Part shown: positions 1 through 9,837 of the stretch, piece by piece
Layout of the letters: each line of letters opens with the position of its first letter
How positions within the stretch are numbered: the stretch's first letter is position 1
DNA from: Glandiceps talaboti
Taxonomy: Eukaryota; Hemichordata; Enteropneusta; Spengelidae
Direction of reading: 5' to 3'
NCBI RefSeq assembly: GCF_964340395.1
Contig: NC_135561.1
Location: 14,840,461 to 14,860,460, forward strand
DNA: 20,000 nucleotides
The notes under the pieces: model-generated
What the model was told of the DNA's origin: nothing
Database searches by the model: none
Seen by the model: only the letters and a program-made list of their open reading frames with translations
Program-made: the position numbers and the translations under genes

Positions 1-990
1 AGCTATTTTGAAAGAGCGGTCATTGAAATTATTAACGAATTATAAATAATACGGAAACACAATTCTTGATTTTAATTCTTACCATCGCAGTACATGTTTC
101 CGAAGTTGACGAAAATAATGATTGGGGAAAAATCCGTTGCACCTAGGGAAATAAAATAATAGCTATGAAGAATTCCGATTTCCATAAATTGTATGTAATA
201 CGTGATATAACAGTATTTCCAATGAAGAATATATTGTTCATGATTGCTAAAATCAATAGGATAGTAATATATAGTTACTTTAGAATGATAAATTGGGAAC
301 GAGAGACTCTGAGTAATTAAATCATTATCTCATCAATGTCCGTCGTAGACAGATTAAAACGTGAATTCGAGTTCAAATTGCTCCGAAAGAAACTGTCCAG
401 TATTGTTTACAACAATGTTCGACCAACTGTACCTCTTAGCCTGTATCGTGCAGTGTTAAAACTACCTATGAACAGCAAGTTTCTCTATTGTGTAATCTAC
501 AGTGTAATCTTTCACTTCCTGATATTCAATTGTAAACAAATTGATAAGACCAAAGCTTGCTAGTCACTACACAAATATGACACACATACACTTCACTCAG
601 ATGGTAAACAAACAACCCCAGCATCTGATGTTAAATTACAACAATACAACATTGCAACTTTGTTTATTACACTATGACTGTTTATGATTGTGCCAGATGG
701 ATATTCCTCAGTGTCGCTATATTCTGAAGACTCTACTTAAAACTCCACTGGTGAAATGTACACTAATAAAACATCATGGAGTGAAAGGTTATACTGTGTA
801 TCAATACAGAAACCTCCTGCTAGTAGGGAAGTTTAGCAGGCTAAGAGGTATAGGTGGTCGAACATTGTTGTAATATTCAAATGTCATCCCTCTTAATTAC
901 TGAGGCGTCGTTTAATTGTATGTCCCTTGTATTTCAACTAGAACATGATCTAGTTCTTTGGTCTGGCATCAAAAGAGCTTGTTCTATTAA
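1..990. other. AT-rich unique intergenic sequence, no gene recognised
   Basis: No repeat family, RNA gene or coding exon is visible here. Two short open frames (336-563 and 688-873, plus strand) have AT-driven composition, no recognisable domain and no splice or promoter context, so they are not called. The sequence leads directly into the left end of a palindromic element at 997. Confidence 0.6.
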
Positions 991-996
991 CATTAC

Positions 997-1302
997 AGAG
1001 GCCGCATGGAGAGGATTAGATTTTTAATTTATAAAACAATTTTATCATGACTTCCTATTTGAAAAATCAATAAGAAACAACATTGACAAAGTCAGTGTTT
1101 GTAACTCAATACAAAGGTTTTATTTGTTATTGTATGTACAATAACTAAGATTTTACATATCTATAAATCTTTTGCAATTTATTGAATTACAAACAAAGAC
1201 TTGGCATATGTTGTTTCACGTAGGAAGCCATGATAAAATTGTTTTATAAATTAAAATCCAAAAATAGCTACCCCCCCCCCCCATCCTCATCCATATGGCC
1301 AC
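997..1302. mobile_element. Palindromic (foldback) MITE, older copy
   Basis: The left part and the reverse complement of the right part match over most of their length. The outer ends read AGAGGCCGCATGGAGAGGAT on the left and, reversed, GTGGCCATATGGATGAGGAT on the right. Inside, both arms carry TTTATAAAACAATTTTATCATG and a TAA(C/T)TCAATA motif, and the centre is a TTATTGTA/TACAATAA palindrome near 1128-1143. The same ends and inner motifs occur in the element at 15851-16196, so they are one family. Possible 4-bp flanking duplications TTAC lie at 993-996 and 1303-1306. A C12 run at 1271-1282 has grown inside the right arm only. There is no coding capacity, so it is a non-autonomous element. TTAC next to the TTAA of the other copy suggests piggyBac-like insertion, but a TA target (Tc1/mariner) cannot be excluded. 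Confidence 0.82.
1271..1282. repeat. (C)12 homopolymer
   Basis: Twelve consecutive C bases inside the right arm of the MITE. The matching position of the left arm has no run, so it arose after insertion or in one arm only. Confidence 0.95.
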
Positions 1303-2296
1303 TTACAAATCTATACATTATACGCTGATGTTGAATTACGGGGACGCCTGATCAAGTCTTCAGCTATTACTGTGATTCTGACCATATTGGCATTTTAATT
1401 TTAGTCAAATAAATTCCACTCGTCTGAAAAGTCCGATATTTATTATTTTAATATTACAACTTAAAACACACACAAAAAGAAAATCGATGAAAAACAAACG
1501 ACTTCCGCCTCGCGACTGTTACAGTAAAGAGAGAAAACACAAATCATGATTGATGCGAAATCCGGAGATAATCCCGGTCTCTTTAAAGTTCATTACGAGT
1601 GATTAGCGCCCTCAATAAGGTTCTCCCACGATAATACAAGTGTCAATCAAATGACCCCAATTGTAGAGCAAAAACGCACAAATAACAGACCGAGTAAACA
1701 CAAATCGACCAAACTGTCACTCATCCGTACACTTAAAATGTAATCTTACTTTGTAATTTCGGCCTTCGGTTATTATATTTGGTATTTATATATGGTAACG
1801 TCATTTTGGAAATTCAGACATAGTTCACCTGATATATTAAGATAGACATAAGGTCTGTGTAATGATTACGTACGTATATATTGCTATGAAATATAATTTG
1901 TTGGCAGTAATAACTTATCGCTAAGAAGCCGGATGGGGCATGCGCACTGGACATCGATCGTCACTTTACCGTGCATGGTGTATATATTTTATTCCAGGTC
2001 ATATAATTTACAAAAAGGGTTCACATTCCTGTTATTAATGATATCATAGTATATTGTAACCCATCCCTTGTGTAATAATGTACTCTTATTTTACAAGAAA
2101 ACTTTATTGCAACTCCTTTACAGTTGAAATGTCAAATCTGAAATAGCTAGAAAAAAAACTGAATATACAGATTAATATTAGTCTTTTAGTTTTTTTTCTG
2201 AAATATTTACAAAGGTTATTATATCTAATTTGAGACCAAAATTTAAAAAAAAATTAATTATATATATGTATATCCGTGGGGAACGTTAACGTATTA
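1303..2296. other. Intergenic sequence without recognised features
   Basis: Mostly unique AT-rich DNA with short A and T runs (for example around 2152 and 2192). I see no exon, RNA gene or repeat family. Confidence 0.55.
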
Positions 2297-2698
<402 letters not shown>

Positions 2699-2733
2699 TT
2701 TATTTATTCGTTATATATATTTTGAACTTTATT
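2699..2733 (-). terminator. Candidate polyadenylation signals
   Basis: Overlapping AATAAA hexamers are read on the minus strand at 2699-2704 and 2703-2708, with another at 2728-2733. They lie roughly 145-180 bp past the displaced stop at 2877 and about 340-375 bp past the in-frame stop at 3074. The position suits the 3' end of the minus-strand BTB/kelch transcript. AATAAA is common in AT-rich DNA, so this is a plausible site and not a proven one. Confidence 0.45.
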
Positions 2734-2876
2734 TTGAAAGGTTGCCGGTTACCCCCTTAAACTCCATGTCCGTGTCACTGTATGTGACGTCATTATGACT
2801 TGTCACCATATGCTGACCACACGAGTCACAGTTATCGCGATCCTCGATACCCACAATTTAATATATTCATTCTCAA

Positions 2877-3068
2877 TCATGTCAAAATTGGGTTAGCAAC
2901 TTTCGGAAAGTCCCGTGGGATTTGAAGCGACAGCATTTGAAGAGTATCATACGGTTGAGATAGCAACCTGGGAGGCATACGAACACAAGACCACCTGTCA
3001 CTATCAATGTCATAGCAACAGATTAGTTTACTGCGCGGGAAATTGTAAACGTAGATCTTGTTGGCTAC
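2877..3068 (-). pseudogene. Displaced C-terminal kelch blade of the BTB/kelch gene
   Basis: Minus-strand frame of 63 codons directly beyond the stop of the main frame, ending in TGA at 2877-2879. It begins VANKIYVYNF and contains CYDIDSDRW followed by a Met-Pro-Pro. This is the kelch pattern of a hydrophobic strand (KIYV), then YD, then a Trp about six residues on. The main frame supplies the preceding RRRATAVAM, so the two halves join into one blade. The frames differ because of an 8-bp tandem duplication at 3069-3084. With a single copy of the 8 bp the frame would run on without a break. I infer that this stretch belonged, or belongs in other alleles, to the protein above. Whether it is translated here is unknown. 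Confidence 0.75.
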
Positions 3069-3084
3069 CATGGCTACATGGCTA
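3069..3084. repeat. 8-bp tandem duplication (CATGGCTA x2) that shifts the frame
   Basis: CATGGCTA at 3069-3076 is repeated exactly at 3077-3084. On the minus strand the duplication makes the in-frame TAG at 3074-3076. Eight is not a multiple of three, so everything downstream is shifted. It sits within a conserved-looking kelch strand. It could be a real loss-of-function allele, a polymorphism or an assembly error. Confidence 0.9.
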
Positions 3085-6082
3085 CTGCCGTGGCTCTTCT
3101 CCGTGCGTACGTTACGTGTTGGAAAAGTTTGTTTTCGTTGTCAAAACGTGCGATCTCCTGAAGTGTAGCATCGATGATGTTAAGTTTCTTGATGAGGATA
3201 CACCTGGTGCTGGTTATCGTGATGTAAAGCTTTATCCCGTTTGTCACAAGTCGACGTACTGATTGACCAATATGCATATATGGCCCGCCAACTACCATTT
3301 CCTCACGTGCTTTCCAAATGACGCTACCGGAGATTTGCTCTTCAGCGATGCTTCCTAAGTAAAGACTCGGACATTTTGCCTTTGTGTAGAGAAAATACAC
3401 TTTCTCATTACAGTAGCAGACGTCATAGATATACAGTTGCCCGGGACCATCTACTTCCTTAGCTTTTAGAGGTATGGAAAATTGATCCCATCTTGGTCGC
3501 AATTTGGCGCCCTTTTCAAAGACGTGTAGCAATATGCAGTCATTCTTCTCTTCTTTAACTTTCCCGAACTTTGGCTTCGACCGAGGACTTTCGAGAACGT
3601 ATATTCTGTCACCTGGTCCAGCAGTAGCGGTGATGCCGTTGATTGAGTTAGAAGTGTGAACTTTAGGAATACCACCTGACCACTTGGCGGATTTGGCACT
3701 GTACTCCAAAATGGCGCCTGAGCCGTCTCGATACATGTTGTTCGTGTCCTGGATACCGACAAACAAGTTGTGCGCATGTGTGAACCATCTACGATTTGTA
3801 CAGATCGGTAAAACTCTCGGAAATGTTTCCATCTCAAACCATCGTTTAGTTTGGTCGTCATAGCAACACATGGCATGCTCACACTCCCTGTCTTGGTGCA
3901 CTCGACTCATGTAAACTAGTGACAGCGCCGGTTGTGTGAAGACACCATTTTGACGACACTTGCTGTGAACGTTGGCTTTTGTACTTTTAGCTTTCTTGAG
4001 GTACGCGAACGTGTCGGAAATATGTCGGAAATGGTCGGCAATGAACTGGTGTATAGTTTGATGGATGTTTTTGCAGCTGTACTTGCTACAGACTTTCTGA
4101 TAAAATTCCCAATTGTAGACATTGAGAAGTTTATGAACAGCATTGCCGGGGAGAACTATTTGTAGGAAATCAGCTGCCGCTACGATATCTTCGACTGTGT
4201 CTGTTGTCACGCTGAGAGTATCAAAGTACAGGAAGTCCATCAGAATATGAAATGCGCCTGCCGTAGGTGGAGCGGAAAGAAATTCAATCGCTTGCCCCTG
4301 GCGAATGTGGAAGCTTTCCGCCCAGCCACTTGACAGGACGCCGCGAAAGTATCCGCTCTTTTCTCTCAGTAGAGCAGAGTGCACACGAAACACTTTGTCT
4401 TCGATTCGAACTCTCAAGTCAGGTTGACGACAGAAGGTAGGATTCATATAAGTTATCTTTGTATACTCTTCTTCAGTGGTTTCACTGAAAGTTGTGGCAG
4501 TTGAATATACGGAGGAACGACGAATTGTACAAGTGCTCTCTCTTTTTCCGAATTTTCGTCGAAAAAAACCCTGACTATGTCGCCGTTGCGAGTTGTTGTA
4601 AACCCCATCAATATTATCTCTGTTAGGACAAACTTTGGCGGTGGCGGGGGTGTTGTAAGTTTGTTGCGCATGCGTCGTTGTGATGTTGGCATAGTCGGCA
4701 ACGTATTCAGATTTCGGTCGCGACGTAATACTTATGATGCTTTTTCTTTTTCTGTTATCAAGTTTTACGTCATGATTGTCACGTCTTTTTCTATACTTCA
4801 CAGTGTCGATTGCATCGCTATTTACGTCATCCGATAACGTCACACAGTCGGCGTCATTGCCAAAATTTCGCGAGATAGGCGGTTTTGCGTTTATTTTACC
4901 ATGACTCAAAGAATTGCCACGTGTTTTAATTTGCATTTCCGACCCATCGTCATACTGGCTATTACCGGTATTGAGAAAGTTTGTTCTGCTGTCAGACGTC
5001 AGCAACCGTTGTTTGCTTTCCTCGTCAAGCTGACCCACGGTAGGATTTTCAATATGAAATTCGTGGCCGGAGTTAACGGTCTCCGAAATCAGTTCCAAAT
5101 CACCTCGAATATTTTCCTCGACAGTCTCCTTATTTGCAGAATCGTCGCTAGCGTACCCGGTCTCTGCTAGTGAAACTACTCTAGCGTACTTAAGTTGCCC
5201 TTGCTTGTACTTATCTACATGATGTGCATGTGATTGACAACTTTTATTTATTCCATCTATGACGTCATCAGGCACACCGCTGCTGGTAGAGAGATTATCA
5301 TCAAAGATTGATGACGTCCTGCCCATGTCGTCCGTTTCCATGGAAACAAGGGCTTCGTCTCCGAAGAATATATCATCGTCGATATAAGCATCACTGAGCG
5401 GTGCGAGACGGTCGTACTGTAGAGAAAGGCTGCGGGTGTTAGCCGATTGTTGACTTTGCTCGGAATAGCTGCTCCCGATTATAGTGGCTGCGAACGAGGA
5501 CGTGGATGAAGTGTCCGCTTCATTTGAAGTGAAAGTGGTTGTGGATCTGGAATCTGTCAAGCTGCTACGGTCGGTAGAAGACAGAGTGCTAATAGTATCA
5601 CTCGCCTCACTGGTATCATCGGTTTCCATACTTTCACCGTCACTCTCGAACGACTGAAATTTGCAATTCGTGAAATTTGCTCGACCGCCATCATCGAAAT
5701 CTCGGTGAGTACGGCTACAGTTGTTAAATCTGTCGGAGTAATACTGTTGTTCAAGCGCTTTCTTTGCCTTCCGGCATTCACGCATTTCCGTACTATTGTT
5801 GCTATAGTAACCAGTGGTCTTACTATTATTGCTATCGAAATCTTCAAGATAAAGAACATCGTCGAGGTTCAACTCCGCCGAGTCTTTGCTGTATCGGATC
5901 TGTTCCGGTACAGTAGTGGGTGTATTTTTCAGATTTTGCTTGTTTTTATCGATTTTCCGTCGTGACTTTTTCTCGGAGAAGCTAAAGAACCCGATTGCTT
6001 TACTCGCTGTGTATGTCACTGCATTCTTGCACTCTAGGTCGTTGCCATTACACATGGTAGCTGACGTCACAGGTCGCGACAT
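3074..6082 (-). CDS. BTB/kelch-like protein with long disordered N-terminus (C-terminus truncated)
   Basis: 1002 codons from Met at 6080-6082 to TAG at 3074-3076, in one exon. Residues 1-540 are low-complexity and rich in Ser, Thr, Asp and Asn, with a basic cluster (RKRR...NRKRKS, about 431-448) that could be a nuclear signal. A BTB/POZ domain covers about 544-655 (DLRVRIEDKVFRVHSALL; DFLYFDTLSVT; ADFLQI). A short BACK-like helix pair follows (about 657-700). Divergent kelch blades then start near 721, 772, 825, 893 and 950, with YD...W or related strands but few Gly-Gly pairs. BTB/kelch proteins typically dimerise through BTB and bind Cul3, presenting substrates held by the propeller for ubiquitination; that role is inferred here. 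The sixth blade is cut off by the 8-bp duplication at 3069-3084. The true N-terminus may lie further upstream (see the 3' splice site at 6167). I do not recognise a specific KLHL orthologue. Confidence 0.9.
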   Translation of the reverse strand: MSRPVTSATMCNGNDLECKNAVTYTASKAIGFFSFSEKKSRRKIDKNKQNLKNTPTTVPEQIRYSKDSAELNLDDVLYLEDFDSNNSKTTGYYSNNSTEMRECRKAKKALEQQYYSDRFNNCSRTHRDFDDGGRANFTNCKFQSFESDGESMETDDTSEASDTISTLSSTDRSSLTDSRSTTTFTSNEADTSSTSSFAATIIGSSYSEQSQQSANTRSLSLQYDRLAPLSDAYIDDDIFFGDEALVSMETDDMGRTSSIFDDNLSTSSGVPDDVIDGINKSCQSHAHHVDKYKQGQLKYARVVSLAETGYASDDSANKETVEENIRGDLELISETVNSGHEFHIENPTVGQLDEESKQRLLTSDSRTNFLNTGNSQYDDGSEMQIKTRGNSLSHGKINAKPPISRNFGNDADCVTLSDDVNSDAIDTVKYRKRRDNHDVKLDNRKRKSIISITSRPKSEYVADYANITTTHAQQTYNTPATAKVCPNRDNIDGVYNNSQRRHSQGFFRRKFGKRESTCTIRRSSVYSTATTFSETTEEEYTKITYMNPTFCRQPDLRVRIEDKVFRVHSALLREKSGYFRGVLSSGWAESFHIRQGQAIEFLSAPPTAGAFHILMDFLYFDTLSVTTDTVEDIVAAADFLQIVLPGNAVHKLLNVYNWEFYQKVCSKYSCKNIHQTIHQFIADHFRHISDTFAYLKKAKSTKANVHSKCRQNGVFTQPALSLVYMSRVHQDRECEHAMCCYDDQTKRWFEMETFPRVLPICTNRRWFTHAHNLFVGIQDTNNMYRDGSGAILEYSAKSAKWSGGIPKVHTSNSINGITATAGPGDRIYVLESPRSKPKFGKVKEEKNDCILLHVFEKGAKLRPRWDQFSIPLKAKEVDGPGQLYIYDVCYCNEKVYFLYTKAKCPSLYLGSIAEEQISGSVIWKAREEMVVGGPYMHIGQSVRRLVTNGIKLYITITSTRCILIKKLNIIDATLQEIARFDNENKLFQHVTYARRRATAVAM

Positions 6083-6166
6083 TAACCTGGCCTTTTTGAC
6101 GGGGGTCGTTGGTATTCGCTCTGCGCTCCCTGTTCGAACTCTGACGATAGAGCCATCTTCTGTTGC
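6083..6166 (-). CDS. Probable 5' extension of the BTB/kelch coding exon
   Basis: The frame stays open for 28 codons above the first Met, from 6166 down to 6083, beginning ATEDGSIVRVRTGS and ending PVKKARL. It is open up to a strong 3' splice site and only meets a stop (6194-6196) inside the presumed intron. The Met at 6080-6082 has a weak start context (T at -3). I infer that the exon begins at 6166 and that the start codon is in an unseen upstream exon. If the transcript is not spliced here, this stretch is 5' UTR. Confidence 0.6.
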
Positions 6167-6199
6167 CTGTAATTTGAAAGAGAGATGATGGCGTTAATA
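6167..6199 (-). promoter_or_regulatory. 3' splice site: branch point, pyrimidine tract and AG
   Basis: Read on the minus strand, TATTAAC (6193-6199) matches a branch-point consensus. It is followed by a pyrimidine-rich CATCATCTCTCTTTC and then AAATTACAG ending at 6167. The branch A lies just under 30 nt from the AG, which is normal spacing. The sequence after AG is an open coding-like frame. I could not identify the partner 5' splice site or the upstream exon in the window. Confidence 0.68.
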
Positions 6200-6598
6200 T
6201 TCGATTAATATTTGCGAATTTTATAATTCAAAAAGTCACAACGTCATCATTTGCATAGCTATAGGTAGTACATGTGTACTAGAATGTGGTTTTTTGTGTA
6301 AATAATGTGATTGACGGTTATTAGTTTGTGAAAAGAACCAACACGTCAACTCAGTAAACCACGGTGTGGGCGTACGTATGATTTCATTTATGTTGGTAAT
6401 GAACCAGCGCACAAGACTGAGTCACCTCGTTAACATTGTTTACTAAATGAGTCTGTTTATCACAGTGCAGGGAGTGATGAGCGAGTGAATGAGGAAGTGA
6501 GCCAATAATTGCGTGTGACGAAATACAATATGTAGATGTAGTTGAAATACAGTACAATGTAGTATGATAGTCTATGTGTATGTATAGGTACATGCGGT
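6200..6598. other. Probable intron or 5' flank of the BTB/kelch gene
   Basis: Unique AT-rich sequence with a 14-bp inverted repeat, AGTACATGTGTACT, near 6267. There is no exon evidence apart from the acceptor at its left edge. Confidence 0.45.
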
Positions 6599-6868
6599 GG
6601 TGAGTGTGAGTGAGTGAGTGAGTGAGTGAGTGAGTGAGTGAGTGAGTGAGTGAGTGAGTGAGTGAGTCAATCAGTTTGGAATGAATGAATGGATGGATGG
6701 ATGAATGAATGAACGAACGAACGAACGGACGGACGGACGGACGGACGGATGGATGGATGGACGGACGAACGAATGAATGACTGAATGGATGGATGAATGA
6801 ATGAATGAATGAATGAATGACTGACTGACTGACTGACTGAATGAATGAATGAATGAATGAATGAATGG
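6599..6868. repeat. Tetranucleotide mosaic (GAGT, GAAT, GGAT, GAAC, GGAC, GACT)
   Basis: About 270 bp of 4-bp-period DNA. (GAGT)n gives way after a short interruption to (GAAT)n, (GGAT)n, (GAAC)n and (GGAC)n, then back through GGAT and GAAC to GAAT, (GACT)n and GAAT. Most neighbouring blocks differ by one base. The three minus-strand open frames across it (rich in His, Ser, Phe and Ile) are repeat translations, not genes. Confidence 0.95.
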
Positions 6869-7112
6869 GATAAGTATGAATAGACAAGCATTTACACTTT
6901 TACTTAACAACAACTACTCGTTACCAGAATAACTGACTTACTTAAACATCCATAGAGTAAATAAATAAAGTGCTATGATAGACACATCCATAATTAATTT
7001 GCATGGCGATGACCTTGTGTACCAATTATTAACAATATATGTGCATACAGAAATCCACCAATCGCAATATCATAAATAATCAGCACGAAATCTGAAGTCA
7101 ATTTTAGACTAC

Positions 7113-7116
<4 letters not shown>

Positions 7117-7200
<84 letters not shown>
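7117..7200. repeat. (AT)37 followed by (GT)5
   Basis: An uninterrupted AT dinucleotide tract at 7117-7190, then GTGTGTGTGT at 7191-7200 and further short TA and CA pieces to about 7260. The tract is self-complementary and likely unstable. Minus-strand Tyr-Ile open frames here are artefacts. Confidence 0.95.
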
Positions 7201-7906
7201 ATATATACATGAATATATGCACACACACAAACACAGTTATATATATATAATACACACACTTTACATATACACGTTACTCCTTTTTCCAAAAATCATCTCG
7301 GCATTTTTATGACCACTACGTATTGGAAATGTAAGCGAAGGATTTAGATAATATTTCAACACTTCGATGTAAAAAAAAAAAAAAGACCATATGGTGTGTC
7401 GAATAGCGGATAATCCGATAGATAGTTATAATCACACTTATGCAAACGACCTAACAGCTGTTACTTGTAGTAATAAAAAAACAACGTGTAAAAGTGTTGA
7501 TACCAGCACACAAAAGATACTGCAGTGGTTGTCATAATGTTGATAAAAGCCTTTTGTTACGAGTGAAATATTTAACAACTGTAAAGATATTTTCGTGACA
7601 CAAGATCGGATCATTTTGTATTCAGATGTAAATATTTCAGTAGTTGAAGAAAGAAAAAAAAGGAATCAATCCTTCGCGCCTTCTATGTACGTGTAAAAAA
7701 ATATAGAAAAAAAAAGTAATGACAGATAAATACAGTGTTTTTTTTCTCGTACCATTTTGCTAAATATGACTACATACCAACGTTTGTTATTTTTGCATTT
7801 ATGTCAATTCAATAGTTTAAAATTATCTTAGCTCTCTACATCAGATTGAGTAGAAATTCCAGTGAAACATGAACAGCAATGATTGACCAAGAACAAGAAG
7901 AATAAG
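7201..7906. other. AT-rich sequence, no gene
   Basis: Apart from short TA and CA remnants to about 7260, this is unique AT-rich DNA with several A runs (7371-7384 and around 7653, 7697 and 7710). No exon or RNA gene is recognised. Confidence 0.5.

Positions 7907-7943
<37 letters not shown>
7907..7943. repeat. (CAA)12 trinucleotide array
   Basis: A pure ACA/CAA run of about 12 units, followed by an ATAGTAATAATAATT transition. It is the reverse-strand equivalent of the GTT array at 14989-15032. Confidence 0.93.
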
Positions 7944-7945
<2 letters not shown>

Positions 7946-8804
7946 AGTAATAATAATTAACGCTGGTAATTAACCATATATTACTCAATATGTAGTCCCT
8001 GAATCAAGTCAGTTTAGTGAGGTGGAAATACTGAATTCCCGCCAAACCAAAAATTGACCAAAATATCTGGATTCCCGCCAATTACATCAGTCCAAATTAA
8101 TTTAAAATCATCTGCCATTTGTCATTTTTATAATATTATATCTATTTTTTTGTAAATGCAAGGATCTGAAAGGGAAATTGAGCAAGTTTTCATGAATATT
8201 TCGGAATATCTGAAAACAAGTAGTCGTGGTGCATTCTAAAAATAACTCTACCGATATGTTTTTAGGATAACCTAGCTGCGTTCGAGTGACACAATCAGTG
8301 AAAGATCGAGACATTTGATGCATAACTAGATATTATTCCCCAAATATTTCTCTTTGTTCAGCCAAGGTAAATACGGGTGACGTGAGGGGCCCTTGTCACT
8401 ACGAGTCGCTAGACAATTAGTGACAACCCTTAGGATACTCTAGTATTTTCCGGCCGAATGAAGAAAAATATTGGGGAAATAAAATAATTATACCATCGCC
8501 AGTAATATAAAAGAAAATCTGGGAAAGTGATGGCACTTCTGAATATTTTGACTCATATTTCAAAAACAGCAGAACTAATGACGTAGAAACACTTTGTGGT
8601 GATGTAGAACGACCTGAGAGTATATATTCCATATTGTTTGTTGAACCTGGCTCGTGCTTAGCACTTTTTCAAATACCCATTTTTCATCATGTAGTCTGTA
8701 AATCCAGTAATCATGAATTGTATAATAATATGCCAAAAGTGTATATTTTTAATACTCAACTTATTCTATCAGATCATTCGTTAACCCATAGAGGTATAAG
8801 TATT
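7944..8804. other. Unique AT-rich sequence
   Basis: A short motif, ATTCCCGCCAA, occurs twice (about 8034 and 8071). Three short open frames (8108-8323 minus, 8417-8632 minus, 8634-8861 plus) have no recognisable features and are not called. Confidence 0.45.
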
Positions 8805-8990
8805 AAAAATCACGCATTATGCAAATTAGCTGCTAATTTATACATGTTGTATATAAAATAAAAAATGACTGAAATAGCTATAGTGATACTTATGGTAACG
8901 TTTATGAATTTCTATAGATTCCGCAGCCTTCGGATGTGCATTGAAAATCACAGATTATGCAAATTAGCTATTAATTTATGCCGATTGTAT
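8805..8990. repeat. Two direct copies of a ~48-bp repeat, 138 bp apart
   Basis: Copy 1 (8805-8852) and copy 2 (8943-8990) share TTATGCAAATTAGCT, then TAATTTAT and a TTGTAT end, with a few substitutions. Each carries an exact ATGCAAAT octamer (8819-8826 and 8957-8964). The intervening ~90 bp does not obviously repeat. Origin unknown; it may be the remains of a tandem duplication or of an inserted repeat. Confidence 0.75.
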
Positions 8991-9837
8991 GAAGGAAACG
9001 CTAATTGAAAGAAAAGTAATATGACAGGCTCCAGGTTTTCTGTCGAAATCGAGCAACGTTTTGTAACAAATTAGTAAACATTATTGTTTGAATGTTGCTT
9101 ATTTGTTTATTGTTACTTATTTCTTTCTAACATTGCCTATATATCGTCGAGCATTTCTTCAGGAGGCGTTTTTTAAAAATTGATTGTAGAAATAGGATAA
9201 ACCTACCAATTTTACATTTGAAACAATTCATTACACTTTGATCTACTTGTTTCGGCTACAACCATGTGTTTTGGTAACTGAGTTTCAATAATTGTATATA
9301 TATGTAATTCAGTGATGTTATTATAGGAAAATACGTCTACTTCATTACAATTATATCCGCTCGAAATCACTCACATTTGTACTTTTCAAAGGATCATGTA
9401 CCGGTTCGCCATTAGTTGCGTTCTCAGTTCTCAATAAATCAAACCTTCTTCTCTCCCGAGGTAACCTATCGACAAGAACTGTAGGTGAAGGCAATCAACG
9501 GCGAGGCTGGTGTCCCATGGGACTCACAAGGATAAATCGTATTACATGGTCTTATCAGATACCAGCCCCACAAGTCAGGCTTGATTTGCAGGTTTCGTAT
9601 CATATCTCATTCTGCCTCGTGAACTCTCAAACAAAGCGTGAAATCGCCATCATTGTGAGCCGTGACTGCACGTACTTTTTTCCGATTCCAAGTCTTTGAC
9701 AATCAAGGAAGGTTATTTTTAGCTTGTCTAGTGGGACAGTTACTAATCGCAGAACAAAATGTGGCGTCACTCAATCTTGCAGGGGAACACAGTCTCTGAT
9801 TTGGGTCATCGTCAAACATGTCATATTATATATATTC
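8991..9837. other. Unique sequence, no gene recognised
   Basis: Contains a perfect 12-bp palindrome, GTCCCATGGGAC (9512-9523), and a less AT-rich patch around 9480-9700 whose open frames do not resemble a known protein. Nothing is called. Confidence 0.45.

Noticed and set aside
6384-6913. Frames of 74-167 codons rich in His, Ser, Phe, Ile and Thr
   Set aside because: They are translations of the GAGT/GAAT/GGAT mosaic on the minus strand.
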